Source: Limnothrix sp. FACHB-406
GTDB taxonomy: Bacteria > Cyanobacteriota > Cyanobacteriia > CACIAM-69d
Length of the DNA stretch: 64,000 nt
Assembly: GCF_014698235.1 (NCBI RefSeq)
Contig: NZ_JACJSP010000006.1
Span: forward strand, 124,001 to 188,000
Direction: 5' to 3'
Part shown: one piece after another, positions 54,915-64,000 of the stretch
Layout of the letters: each line of letters starts with the position of its first letter
Numbering within the stretch: the first letter of the stretch is position 1
Translations under genes and position numbers: made by a program
The notes under the pieces: generated by a model
Database searches by the model: none
Seen by the model: only the letters and a program-made list of their open reading frames with translations
What the model was told of the DNA's origin: nothing

Positions 54915-55322
54915 CTAGAGCAATCCCTCCAATCGCCGTCGGATTCGCTCCAGCTCGGCGGCACTCATGGATCCGGCATCCTCTTCATTGGCCGTGGGAG
55001 GCGCTTCCCCCTCCACCTGCCAGCTCATTTCATCGGTCGATCGATTGGTTTCCATCGGGATCGCCAATTCCCCTTGGGCCACCAATTGGCACTCGTAGCC
55101 CGCTTCTTTGCAAAATTCCCGCACTTCGTCATCCTCGATCGGCTCCACGGTGGCCAGGGGAAAATCCTGGGCCTCCAGCAAGCCCGCATAGCGAGTGGCA
55201 TCGTCCTCATCTTCAAACATCAGGACGCAGTTACGTTCCACACCTTCCCCATCTCGCAGCCAAATGCTGTAGATGCCTTCATTTTCGGTGCGGGCGTTGA
55301 AGAGCAGAACGAAGACGCGCAT
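54915..55322 (-). CDS. DUF3110 family protein
   Basis: A 135-residue acidic soluble protein. The N-terminal part MRVFVLLFNARTENEGIYSIWL followed by NCVLMFEDEDDATRYAGLLEAQDFP and EDDEVREFCKEAGYECQLV is the cyanobacterial/plastid DUF3110 domain (function unknown). A tail of about 45 residues follows, ending in a charged helix (SAAELERIRRRLEGLL). The ATG at 55322 gives the conserved start. It is convergent with the CobT-like gene, 60 bp apart. Confidence 0.85.
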   Translation of the reverse strand: MRVFVLLFNARTENEGIYSIWLRDGEGVERNCVLMFEDEDDATRYAGLLEAQDFPLATVEPIEDDEVREFCKEAGYECQLVAQGELAIPMETNRSTDEMSWQVEGEAPPTANEEDAGSMSAAELERIRRRLEGLL

Positions 55323-55525
55323 AGTGAATCGTGAAATGGACCAAGGACACAACCCGATCGCCCGCAAGGGTCGCAGCCAGCCAACGGGCGATCGGGCGGT
55401 TAGCGCCTATCATCTTAAGGGGTCTGGCGGTGGAATTTGCGAACAGCGGCATTTGCCAAATTTGCCAACCGCTATTTCACCCAGCTTCTGACTACCGTTG
55501 ATTCCCCATTCCTGCGCCCGATCCC

Positions 55526-58300
55526 TTAAATCGACGAACTGGGACAGGGCCCCGATCGGGGCTGGTCATGGCTCACCAAGCTTTGATTGATCACGCTTCG
55601 CCGCTCCTCTTCGATCAATCCGGGATTTAAACCTTTGGTGAAGAACTGGTTCTCAATTTCCTGCGGTGGCAGCGGCTTGGCAAACCAATAGCCCTGGCCA
55701 AGTTCACAGCCCAATTGTTCCAGCCACCGCAATTGCTGTTGGGTTTCCACCCCCTCCGCCACCACATCCAAACCCAACTGATTACTGAGGGCCACGATCG
55801 TGCTGACCACCTGGAAATTGCGGTTTCCCTTTTCCATTTGCCCCACAAACGATCGGTCGATTTTTAAATAGTCAGCGGGCAAGCGGTGCAAGTAGCTTAA
55901 GGATGAGTACCCCGTCCCGAAATCATCAATGCTGATTTGAATGTGGTGACGTTTTAACTCCGTCAACAGCTCGATCGTCTGATTAATATCTTCAATTAAC
56001 ATACTCTCCGTAATTTCCAGCGTCAGATAATGAGGCTCCAAACCCACCTCATCCAACGTTTGCAAGATTTCTGAAACCATCGTTGGTTTTCGCAACTCCT
56101 GCGCCGAAAGATTCACACTCATCTTCAGGGGTGCAAACTCCGGGAAAGATCGCTGCCAGTGCAACAACTGTTGGCAAGCCTGGCGCAAAATCCACCGACT
56201 GAGCTGTTGAATCACGCCCGTTTCTTCCGCCACGGGAATGAATTCTGCCGGAGAAATCCAGCCCCGCGTTGCATGGTGCCAACGGGCCAAAGCCTCAAAG
56301 CCCACCAATCGGCCTTTGGCTAAATTAATCACCGGTTGATAGTAAACCCGAAATTCTTCTTGGGTTAGGGCCTTGCGCAAATCGGTTTCCAAGGTCAGAC
56401 GATTGATCGCCTGGTGATGCATTTCTGCTCCAAAAATTTTGTAGGTGCTGCGCCCCGACGACTTGGCGCGGTACATCGCAATATCCGCATCCCGCAACAG
56501 ATCCGATGGGTGATCGTAGTCGGCGCTGCCCAGCACAATGCCAATGCTGGCAGTAATCACAATTTCATAATCATCAATGGCGATCGGCTTTTCAAAGCTG
56601 CTGAGAATGCCCTCCGCCATGCGCACCGCCGCATCCAAGCTTTCCAAATCTTCTAAGAGAATGACAAACTCATCTCCCCCCACTCGGGCGAGAAAGTCGC
56701 TAAAGCGCAAATAGCTTTTGAGGTTTTGGGCCATTTGCACTAGCAGGCGATCGCCAATTAAGTGCCCCAAACTATCGTTAATCACCTTGAATTGATCTAG
56801 ATCTAAAAACAGCACCGCATAGCGATAACTGCTGACCCGCTTTGAACGGTTAATAGCTAACTCCAAGCGTTCCGTTAAGAGCGATCGATTCGGCAAATTC
56901 GTCAACAAATCATGTAGGGCATTGTGCAGAATTTGGGCTTCGGCTCGCTTCAGGGCGCTAATATCCGTCACCGTGCCCACATAGCCCACCACCTGATCTT
57001 GGGCATCGTATTCCGCCACCACTTGCCCAAAAACCCAAGGATCTTCGTGACAATCACTGCGCAAGCGATATTCCAACTGAAAAGGCCGCTGTTCATTCAC
57101 AAATCGCTGCCATTCGTCTTGGAATTTCACCTGATCATCCGGGTGAATATAATCTAGCCAACCCATCCCCATGGCCGCGCGGGTGGAGTAACCCGTAATC
57201 TGCGACCATCGTTGATTCACGTAAAGACATTGATGGTTGGCATCCGTGCGGAAAATTCCAACGGGCACTGCATTGGCCAGGTTGATGTAGCGCTGTTCGC
57301 TCTCCCGCAGCCGCACTTCCGTTTGTCGTCGTTCGTTTAGCTCCGTTTGCAATTGGTGATAGGCCTGGGCCTGTTGAAGGGCGATCGCCAATTGTGTTGA
57401 AAGCTGTTTTAAGAATTCCTGTTCTTCCGTGGGCCAATGCTCTGAACTTTGACAGTTAATGACGCTTAAAAATCCCCAGAGCTTTTCATTTTGCAAGATG
57501 GGCACGGCAAGCTGTTGACAGTGAGCTGTTCGTGGAAATTTTTCAGGACAATCGGTCATCAAATCCTGAAAATGCACCGTGGCATCATTGCCTTTTTCAA
57601 GCTGATAGGCTTGCAGTCTGACGCGGCTCAGATGAATTTGGTCACGATCTTTCAAGAGCGGAGCCATGGTCGGATCCTGGGCCGCGGCCACCACCGTGGC
57701 TACTTGGCTATTGTGATCCGCAATAGAGGATTGTAATTGCCAAATTGCAACCGCACGGCACTGGAAGAGCTGTTGCACTTCTTGAACCGTGGTTTCAACA
57801 ATTTCGTTGAAATCAAAGGACGCGCAAATCTGAGTAGCAATAATTGATAAAACCCGATCGCGCTCGGCCTTTGCTTGGAGCGCTGCGGTGCGGGTTTGGA
57901 CTTGCTGTTCAAGATCAATATAGGTTTGTTTAATTCGCAACATTGACTGCACGCGCGCTCGCAGTTCAATGCCATTAATGGGCTTAGTAATGAAGTCATC
58001 GGCCCCAGCCGCCATACAGCGGGCCAGGTCTTTTTTTTCCGTTAGCGCCGTAACAATGACGATCGGAACCGTGTGCCAATCGGGCATGGCTTTGATGCGA
58101 GCGCAAACCTCAATCCCATCCAGCCCGGGCATCATCACATCCAACAGGATCACATCCGGTTGGAAGAGGTCTAGGGACTCAAGGGCATCAATGCCGTTGG
58201 AAACGTAGTGTAACTGGTAAGGGCGATCGCTCAGTAACGATTCAATGACATCGAAATTATCCGGCTCATCGTCAACTACCAGAACTGAACTGTAAGCCAT
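55526..58300 (-). CDS. Receiver-GAF-PAS-GGDEF-EAL protein (cyclic di-GMP turnover)
   Basis: A 924-residue response regulator. Domains in order: receiver (1-125, phospho-acceptor Asp54, acidic pair Asp10-Asp11), coiled linker, GAF (about 150-310), PAS-PAC (about 330-460), GGDEF (about 470-625) and EAL (about 645-890). The synthase signature RVGGDEFVILLEDL and the phosphodiesterase signature FEALARWHH, together with LTLEITESMLIEDI and IDDFGTGYSSL, are intact. It could thus make or degrade cyclic di-GMP, which in cyanobacteria controls motility and aggregation. The receiver is nearly identical to that of the gene upstream. The GAF has no Cys-His bilin motif. Third gene of a co-directional signalling set. 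Confidence 0.94.
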   Translation of the reverse strand: MAYSSVLVVDDEPDNFDVIESLLSDRPYQLHYVSNGIDALESLDLFQPDVILLDVMMPGLDGIEVCARIKAMPDWHTVPIVIVTALTEKKDLARCMAAGADDFITKPINGIELRARVQSMLRIKQTYIDLEQQVQTRTAALQAKAERDRVLSIIATQICASFDFNEIVETTVQEVQQLFQCRAVAIWQLQSSIADHNSQVATVVAAAQDPTMAPLLKDRDQIHLSRVRLQAYQLEKGNDATVHFQDLMTDCPEKFPRTAHCQQLAVPILQNEKLWGFLSVINCQSSEHWPTEEQEFLKQLSTQLAIALQQAQAYHQLQTELNERRQTEVRLRESEQRYINLANAVPVGIFRTDANHQCLYVNQRWSQITGYSTRAAMGMGWLDYIHPDDQVKFQDEWQRFVNEQRPFQLEYRLRSDCHEDPWVFGQVVAEYDAQDQVVGYVGTVTDISALKRAEAQILHNALHDLLTNLPNRSLLTERLELAINRSKRVSSYRYAVLFLDLDQFKVINDSLGHLIGDRLLVQMAQNLKSYLRFSDFLARVGGDEFVILLEDLESLDAAVRMAEGILSSFEKPIAIDDYEIVITASIGIVLGSADYDHPSDLLRDADIAMYRAKSSGRSTYKIFGAEMHHQAINRLTLETDLRKALTQEEFRVYYQPVINLAKGRLVGFEALARWHHATRGWISPAEFIPVAEETGVIQQLSRWILRQACQQLLHWQRSFPEFAPLKMSVNLSAQELRKPTMVSEILQTLDEVGLEPHYLTLEITESMLIEDINQTIELLTELKRHHIQISIDDFGTGYSSLSYLHRLPADYLKIDRSFVGQMEKGNRNFQVVSTIVALSNQLGLDVVAEGVETQQQLRWLEQLGCELGQGYWFAKPLPPQEIENQFFTKGLNPGLIEEERRSVINQSLVSHDQPRSGPCPSSSI

Positions 58301-58435
58301 GACTGCGTAATCATAAATGAGGGAAAGACAACGGAAGCAGAGATTTCCCCTATCTTAACCTGTTTCCCATATTGTCCCTGTGATCTCGTGCCTGCCATGG
58401 AAAGTTAACTGTCCAGTCATGAACAAGCACCAACC

Positions 58436-59632
58436 CTAAACCATGGCCATTTGCGGTTGAACTGCGAGGGGTAATTTTGCCGTCACCGTGGTTTCTTGAT
58501 CCACAACACTTTGGATCAGGAGCGAGCCACCATAACGATCGATCAATTTTTGAACGATCGCCAACCCCAGCCCAAGTCCCTGTTGTTCATAACTGCGGCG
58601 CTCAAATTGAATAAATGCTCCAATTTGGGCAATTTGCAGCTCGGTCATGCCGCGCCCTTGATTCGTAATGGACAAGTACAACCAAGAATCCATCGACTCC
58701 GTTTTAATCGTAATCGGCGTACCTGCCTGGGAAAACTTGATAGCGTTGTCCAGCAATTCTTCAACAATGGTTTGTAAATGCTTGATCGACATAGACAGTT
58801 GCGCAGTAGCCAAATCCAAAACCAAATCAGCCGATCGCTTGACCGAGTTAGTCTGAGATGCTGAAGCGTTGGCAATCCATTCCGCACTGTCAATGGTTTC
58901 CAGCGCAATCTCGGAAGTTGTCGATGCGACATTGGCCGCCATGCTTGAATTACTGACCAATTTCAGACTACTGTCACGGACGAGTTGAATATAGTTAAGG
59001 TAGCGGCGACTAACCCGCTCTAGGCGCATGGTTGAGGTTTTAGCCAGTTGCAATAGCTCTGCGATTTCCTCATGATCCATGTCCTCATGTTCCTCAATGA
59101 GGATGCCCAGAACACCAAAAATTCCATTTAAAGGAGTATTTAATTCGTGAGGCAAACTCATCGATAAACTGCCTCGCAACTCATCAAGACTACCCTGAAG
59201 AATATCGATCGTTCTTTCTTGTAATTGGGATAGTTCTTGGATGCTTTGATACTGCTGCCGAATGCGCAGCATCGATTGCACTCGTGCCCTCAGTTCTGTG
59301 CTGTTAACCGGCTTGCTGATAAAGTCATCGGCTCCTGCTTGGATGCAACGGGCCAGATCTTCTTTGTCGCTGAGAGCAGTGACCATGATAATTGGCACTG
59401 ATTTCCATTCGGGCATCGCCTTAATTTTTTGGCAGGTGGTGATCCCATCTAGCTCGGGCATCATCACATCCAACAAAATCACATCAGGTTGGAAAACATG
59501 TAGAGATTTCAGCGCCTCTAGACCATTCCAGGCATAGTGGAGTTGATAATCCCGATCGCTCAAAAAAGCTTCAATAACATCAAAGTTATCCGGCTCATCA
59601 TCAACAACTAAGATGGAAGGAATGGTCATCAT
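58436..59632 (-). CDS. Receiver-histidine kinase hybrid
   Basis: A 398-residue protein with an N-terminal receiver (1-125, Asp55) and a C-terminal kinase. The dimerisation/phospho-acceptor segment is SLPHELNTPLNGIFGVL (H-box). The ATP-binding part has ELLDNAIKFS (N-box), TNQGRGM (G1, with Asn-Gln replacing the usual Asp-x) and QGLGLGLAIVQKLI (G2). Two ATGs (59632, 59629) follow a GGAG ribosome site; the longer frame to 59677 is unlikely. It is 51 bp downstream of the large hybrid kinase and 135 bp upstream of the GGDEF-EAL gene. The loss of the G1 Asp could weaken ATP binding. Confidence 0.9.
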   Translation of the reverse strand: MMTIPSILVVDDEPDNFDVIEAFLSDRDYQLHYAWNGLEALKSLHVFQPDVILLDVMMPELDGITTCQKIKAMPEWKSVPIIMVTALSDKEDLARCIQAGADDFISKPVNSTELRARVQSMLRIRQQYQSIQELSQLQERTIDILQGSLDELRGSLSMSLPHELNTPLNGIFGVLGILIEEHEDMDHEEIAELLQLAKTSTMRLERVSRRYLNYIQLVRDSSLKLVSNSSMAANVASTTSEIALETIDSAEWIANASASQTNSVKRSADLVLDLATAQLSMSIKHLQTIVEELLDNAIKFSQAGTPITIKTESMDSWLYLSITNQGRGMTELQIAQIGAFIQFERRSYEQQGLGLGLAIVQKLIDRYGGSLLIQSVVDQETTVTAKLPLAVQPQMAMV

Positions 59633-59683
59633 TTGTCTCCTGCTATTCTGTGCTGTTCCAAGAGATTTCAGCGTCATGCCTCG

Positions 59684-62600
59684 CTATTTAGCAGCTAATA
59701 GCTCTTGGATCTTGACTGCTAATTGCTTGAGCTTGATTGGCTTTGTGAAGTAGTCATTTGCACCCGCACTGAGACAGCGTTCTCGATCGCCTGGCATCGC
59801 CAACGCTGTGAGAGCAATTATCATTGTACTCGCCAGCTCTGGGGTTTGTCTAATTTGCTGCATTGCCGTTAAGCCATCCAGATTGGGCATTTGAATATCC
59901 ATGAGGATGAGATCGGGGTGATGCAGTTTTGCCATCTCGATCGCTTGCACACCATCCTTTGCTAGCAGAATTTGGTAGTTCTTAGCCTTTAAGTAACTGG
60001 AAATGGTATTAACATTGGCTTCATTATCCTCCACCAGCAAGATCACAGGTGGGCGGGGTTGATCCATCGCAATTGTGGTTGGGGAGGTCTCCAGTTGGGG
60101 CACAGGAACAGTGACTGGCGCGTTTGCCAATTTCATCACCGGAAAACAAACTTCAAAGCAACTCCCAACCCCAACTTCACTGGTCACAGACACCAGCCCT
60201 TGATGCATTTCCACCATGCGCTTGACTAGCGATAATCCCAGCCCCGTTCCAGCATATTGACGACTGAGCGAGCTATCAATCTGGATAAAAGGTTTAAAGA
60301 GTTTTTCAAGATCAACAGCAGAAATTCCAATTCCTGTATCCGTCACCTTGAAGGAAATAAACGATGGGGAGCGCTTGGTGTTTTGAGCGTGCGCATCTTG
60401 AATTTCTGTAGACTGAGAATCAGAATTCGTAAAGTGCTTTAAGGTGTTAGTGGGTCGTTCAAAAATCTGCGAAACCGTTAAGGTCACTTGCCCTCCATCG
60501 GCAGTGAACTTAATGGCATTGCTCAACAAATTAATTAACACTTGACGCACTCGGCGCTCATCCACAAAAATATCCGGGAGGTTGGGCTGAATAGTCACCC
60601 CCAGCTTAATTTGTTTTTTCAGCGCTTGTTGCTTAACAAAGGTAATGGTTGCTTGACAGAGTTGATTGATTTGCGTAGGTGCTCGATTCAGAAGAATTTG
60701 ACCTGATTCAATTTTGGCCAAATCTAGAATGTCGTTAATTAGTTCCAGCAAATGCGTGCCACTGCGCTCGATTGTTTTCAGAGCTTGCCCTTGGCGGTTA
60801 TTAATTTCTCCATAAATTCCATCTTGAATAACTTCAGCCATGCCCAAAATTGCATTCAAAGGGGTGCGCAACTCATGGCTCATATTGGCTAAAAATTCAT
60901 CCTTGAGCTTTGTGGCCCTGGCTAGTTGTAAATTGCTTTCTTGCAGTTGGGCATAGAGTTCCGATTGCTGAATAGCGATCGAGCATTGTTCAGCCAGCCG
61001 TTGCATAAATTCCACTTCCCCGGTACACCAATACCGTTGGGAACTACACTGATGGGCAATTAACAGCCCCCACAGTTGATTAGATTTTTGCTCAATAATT
61101 GGCACGGCAAGCTTAGCTCGAATTTGCAGGGTTTGCATGAAACTAGACAGGCAGTTAGCCAAATGCTCATGATCCCGGTCGGTAATGGTGCAAACATAAC
61201 CATTCATATATTTCTGATGGCAGCTATCCGGGAAAACCTCTGCACTAAATTCCATGCCCAAGAGGCTAGGGCAATGGTCAATCCGAGATTCAGCCACAAT
61301 TTTGCCGCTACTTTGTTCATAGACTTTGTAAATCACGACTCGATCAGCAAATAGAATTTGTCGAGCCTCTTCCGCCGTATTGAACAAAACAGATTCCAAT
61401 TCCAAGGATTGGCGAATTCGTCGGATTACGGAACTGAGCACTTTTTCCTTTTCAAATAGCCGCCGAAACTGCTCCTCACTGCTTTTGAGCGCTGTTGTTC
61501 GCTCCAGCACTTTCGCTTCCAAATCTTGGTTGAGTTGTTGCAGTGCTGCTTCCGATTTTTTCTGATTGGTAATATCCGTGATCGTGGTGATGTAGCCCAC
61601 CACTTCTTCATGGTCGGAATATTCGGGCACGGATTGGGCCAACACCCAACAAACACCAGCCTGATAACGCTGAATTCGGTATTCCAGCGAAAAGGGCTGT
61701 TTTTGTTTGCGGTAATGACGCATTTCTTCAATCACCCAGGCGCGATCGTCCGGATGGATTGAGCGTTCCCAGCCAATTTGATGAATAACCCTCGCCGCCA
61801 GTCCCAAAATATCGCAGAATCGTTGGTTAATATAAAGGCTTTTACCCTTTAGATTAGTTCGAATAATTCCTACGGGAATCGCTTTGGCTAAGCTGACATA
61901 GCGACGCTCACTCGCTCGTAATTTTTCTTCGGTTTGTCGTCGTTCATGGAGTTCCGTTTGCAGTTGTTCATAGGCCGTTGCCTGCTGAATAGCAATCTCC
62001 AAATGCATGGCTAAATGCTGCACCAGTTGAATATCTTCCGATCGCCAATAGCGTGGATGATTACTTTCCACAACGGCCAGCAGTCCCCAAAAATTTTCTT
62101 GCTGAAACAGGGGGATCAAAATCTTGGCACGCACTTGCAACCGCTCAAGCAATTGACGATGACAAGGGGTCATTTGTGCAGCATAGATATCATTCACAAC
62201 GCGCACATGGCCTTGCTTAGTCAGGGGGCTGAGTCCTTCCATGAAGCAGCAGTCTTTCACAGAGTTGGTGGGCACAGCCAAACTGGGATCTAGCAAAGCC
62301 ACCGCCGCAATCACCATCGTTTGATCGGCTTGGAATTGCCAAATTTCGGCTCGATCGGACTGAACCAAGTTTCGCAGTTCTTGAACTGTAGAATTTAGAA
62401 TTTCCGATAAATTTAAAGACGATCGAATCTGGGAAGCCACATTGGCAATTAGTCGATCGCGCTCCGCCTGTCGTTGCAAAGAAGCTGTGCGATCAATAAT
62501 TTGTTGTTCCAACTCAGAAGTTCGCTGCTCCAAAAGCGCCAATTTTTCTGCTTCCAATTGAGAAATCTTATGCTCTAGGCTAATACCCCATTGGTATAGC

Positions 62601-63775
62601 TCTGAGGAATTCAGCAGTTTCAAAATGCTTCGTTGAGTCACCAAACCCAACAGCGATCCATCATCACGCACCACCACCACCTGTTGAATATCCTGGCGGG
62701 TCATGAATTGTTGCGTCAGCAACAACGAATCCTGAAGCCGAACTGGCTTTTCGATCGCCTGCATGACATCCTCAGCAATTACGCGCTCCGCCGACAAACC
62801 AAGGGTCTGAAACTGAACCAAATCCGACTCAGTAATCATCCCCACTGGTTTGGGAATCGGTGGATAGTCAGCCGCCAAGATATCCGGCTCCTGGAGCTGC
62901 ACCAGCACCACACAATCCGTATCCTGTTCCGCCATCAAACGAGTGATCTGAGCGACGCTGGCCCTAGTGGTCTCGCAGGCTACTTCAGTCACCAAAGCAT
63001 CCGCAACAGAGCGCGATCGCAACCAGTCCACAGGGTTGGTAATTCGCCGCAATCCTTCATCATTCAATAACCCAATGAGCTGCCCTTGATCATCCACTAA
63101 AGGCAGATATTCCAGACCAAACTGATCCATTAAATTAATAGCAACCAGCGCATTTTTAAATTCTGATTGCCTTAAAACGCAAGGAATAGGCGACATCACT
63201 TCGCCCACTTTGACCTGATGAAGATTCACCCCTTTGGCCAGCAGCCGAACTACCGTTCGATCGCTCAAAATTCCACAGAGCTGACCCCGATCGACCACCA
63301 CCACACAGTGAACCTCCGCAACCGGCAAATCAGCCACGGCCGCCTCAGAAGTCAACTCGGAATTCAACTCAGAATTTAACGGCGAATGACTAGCCTCCAA
63401 CCGATCGCCCCCCAAGCCACTAGACTCGCGATCGCCCAAGGACAAATTCGGTTCAGCAATGGCTTGAATTTGATCGCTCGCTGTCACTGCGGCAGACCCA
63501 TTGAGCAAGGAGCCTGAAACATGCGTTGCCAAGATATCATCCGCTGGACAACTATTCTTTGAATGGGTAGAGTTGGCAGTTAGTTCTTGATGAGAAAATT
63601 CGAGATGGATAATAGGGCGATGATGATCATGATCTTGTGCATTCAGAGAGCAGGATCGGCAATTTTGATACATTTGCCCAACGGCATCCCAAAGGCTCGT
63701 GTCCAATTCAACCTGGATTGGATGTCGCATAATGGCTTGATCCGCTTCTGCGTCCACGAGCAAGTTAGTAGCCAT
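59684..63775 (-). CDS. CBS-GAF-PAS-GAF hybrid histidine kinase with possible bilin-binding GAF
   Basis: A 1363-residue soluble hybrid kinase. N-terminal CBS domains (about 1-395: SDRTVVRLLAKGVNLHQVKVGEVMSP, PLVDDQGQLIGLLNDEGLRRI, VVVRDDGSLLGLVTQRSILKLL) contain an unconserved insert at about 60-145. Then come GAF1 (about 440-600), PAS-PAC (620-740), GAF2 (780-945), HisKA (His967 in NMSHELRTPLNA), HATPase (INLLSNAIKF, DTGIGIS, GTGLGLSLV) and a receiver (Asp1293). GAF1 has Cys538-His539 in MTPCHRQLLERLQVRAKILIPL, the position of the bilin-linked Cys in phytochromes and cyanobacteriochromes. CBS domains usually sense adenine nucleotides. First gene of the three-gene set. Confidence 0.92.
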   Translation of the reverse strand: MATNLLVDAEADQAIMRHPIQVELDTSLWDAVGQMYQNCRSCSLNAQDHDHHRPIIHLEFSHQELTANSTHSKNSCPADDILATHVSGSLLNGSAAVTASDQIQAIAEPNLSLGDRESSGLGGDRLEASHSPLNSELNSELTSEAAVADLPVAEVHCVVVVDRGQLCGILSDRTVVRLLAKGVNLHQVKVGEVMSPIPCVLRQSEFKNALVAINLMDQFGLEYLPLVDDQGQLIGLLNDEGLRRITNPVDWLRSRSVADALVTEVACETTRASVAQITRLMAEQDTDCVVLVQLQEPDILAADYPPIPKPVGMITESDLVQFQTLGLSAERVIAEDVMQAIEKPVRLQDSLLLTQQFMTRQDIQQVVVVRDDGSLLGLVTQRSILKLLNSSELYQWGISLEHKISQLEAEKLALLEQRTSELEQQIIDRTASLQRQAERDRLIANVASQIRSSLNLSEILNSTVQELRNLVQSDRAEIWQFQADQTMVIAAVALLDPSLAVPTNSVKDCCFMEGLSPLTKQGHVRVVNDIYAAQMTPCHRQLLERLQVRAKILIPLFQQENFWGLLAVVESNHPRYWRSEDIQLVQHLAMHLEIAIQQATAYEQLQTELHERRQTEEKLRASERRYVSLAKAIPVGIIRTNLKGKSLYINQRFCDILGLAARVIHQIGWERSIHPDDRAWVIEEMRHYRKQKQPFSLEYRIQRYQAGVCWVLAQSVPEYSDHEEVVGYITTITDITNQKKSEAALQQLNQDLEAKVLERTTALKSSEEQFRRLFEKEKVLSSVIRRIRQSLELESVLFNTAEEARQILFADRVVIYKVYEQSSGKIVAESRIDHCPSLLGMEFSAEVFPDSCHQKYMNGYVCTITDRDHEHLANCLSSFMQTLQIRAKLAVPIIEQKSNQLWGLLIAHQCSSQRYWCTGEVEFMQRLAEQCSIAIQQSELYAQLQESNLQLARATKLKDEFLANMSHELRTPLNAILGMAEVIQDGIYGEINNRQGQALKTIERSGTHLLELINDILDLAKIESGQILLNRAPTQINQLCQATITFVKQQALKKQIKLGVTIQPNLPDIFVDERRVRQVLINLLSNAIKFTADGGQVTLTVSQIFERPTNTLKHFTNSDSQSTEIQDAHAQNTKRSPSFISFKVTDTGIGISAVDLEKLFKPFIQIDSSLSRQYAGTGLGLSLVKRMVEMHQGLVSVTSEVGVGSCFEVCFPVMKLANAPVTVPVPQLETSPTTIAMDQPRPPVILLVEDNEANVNTISSYLKAKNYQILLAKDGVQAIEMAKLHHPDLILMDIQMPNLDGLTAMQQIRQTPELASTMIIALTALAMPGDRERCLSAGANDYFTKPIKLKQLAVKIQELLAAK

Positions 63776-64000
63776 AGTCTTAGCGATAAGCCCTAAATCC
63801 CAGAAATGCCGAGATTATCTTATTATCCTTTTAAACAAAAATTAGCAAACTTTGATAGCCGTCCTTGCCACAAAAATTAGCAATTACTTTCCTGTTAAAT
63901 TACATTAATATTTTCGATCAGAACCAAAGGGTATTTTAGGGAACTGAAACCCGAAATCGAGAAATTTATAGTGCAGATCAGAAAATTGACGAAAATCTTA
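63776..64000. promoter_or_regulatory. AT-rich upstream region of the signalling gene set
   Basis: The sequence beyond the kinase start to the window edge is AT-rich compared with the rest of the window, as expected for a promoter region. I cannot mark -10 and -35 elements with confidence, and no gene starts here. Confidence 0.35.

Noticed and set aside
1-64000. tRNA, rRNA, tmRNA and RNase P RNA genes
   Set aside because: I looked in the gene-free stretches for T-loop type sequences and known RNA cores and found none that fit; a dedicated scan could still find a small RNA.

Overview
The window is chromosomal DNA from a phycobilisome-containing cyanobacterium. The evidence is a CpcG rod-core linker and a CpcS-type phycobiliprotein lyase, a photosystem II D1 gene, many families found mainly in cyanobacteria (DUF1830, DUF4079, DUF3110, KGK, HpsJ-like, DICT) and a very high density of the HIP1 octamer GCGATCGC. 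The HpsJ-like and polysaccharide-type genes fit a filamentous, gliding lineage. I cannot name the genus from sequence alone. No rRNA, tRNA, CRISPR array, prophage or intact insertion sequence was found.

Layout. 1-2.2 kb: the start of a cobalamin-binding radical SAM gene, then DUF1830 and DUF4079 proteins. 2.2-8.5 kb: a minus-strand housekeeping run nusB-ftsY-SpoIIE phosphatase-small membrane protein-argH. 9-11.4 kb: ssb, a zinc-ribbon/FHA protein and pgl. 11.8-15 kb: a tandem pair of HpsJ-like membrane proteins and a family 2 glycosyltransferase (exopolysaccharide). 15-21 kb: a DICT-GAF histidine kinase, two tandem KGK proteins in an AT-rich patch, an LCP-family protein and a TonB-like protein. 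21-25 kb: cpcS, cpcG and a CIRCE-controlled groL. 25-30.4 kb: a gene broken by a MITE, then pheS, coaX, a pteridine-reductase-like SDR, folK and purU. 30.5-35.7 kb: a Gld-type ABC export cluster. 36-38.3 kb: desC and an unusual psbA. 38.8-45.5 kb: cbiT, a GHL10 glycoside hydrolase-like protein, a GNAT protein, recF and a second ssb. 46-55 kb: a plus-strand unit of a giant acidic protein, an actin/Hsp70-like protein, a DUF2232 membrane protein and a CobT-like protein. 55.5-63.8 kb: three co-directional signalling genes, a CBS-GAF-PAS-GAF hybrid kinase, a receiver-kinase and a receiver-GAF-PAS-GGDEF-EAL protein.

Points of most interest. (1) The 1754-residue polyanionic protein is translationally coupled to a degenerate actin/Hsp70-fold protein; I do not recognise this pair from any described system. 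(2) The D1 protein carries the three D1-prime (micro-oxic) signature residues A80, L158 and A286, and an unusually long, repeat-built C-terminal extension. (3) The large hybrid kinase has a GAF domain with a Cys-His pair where phytochrome and cyanobacteriochrome GAF domains bind bilin. (4) A 171-bp MITE with a TA target duplication splits an otherwise open gene. (5) Four copies of a perfect 20-bp palindrome all lie downstream of genes. Short tandem repeats are common in intergenic DNA and in low-complexity linkers.
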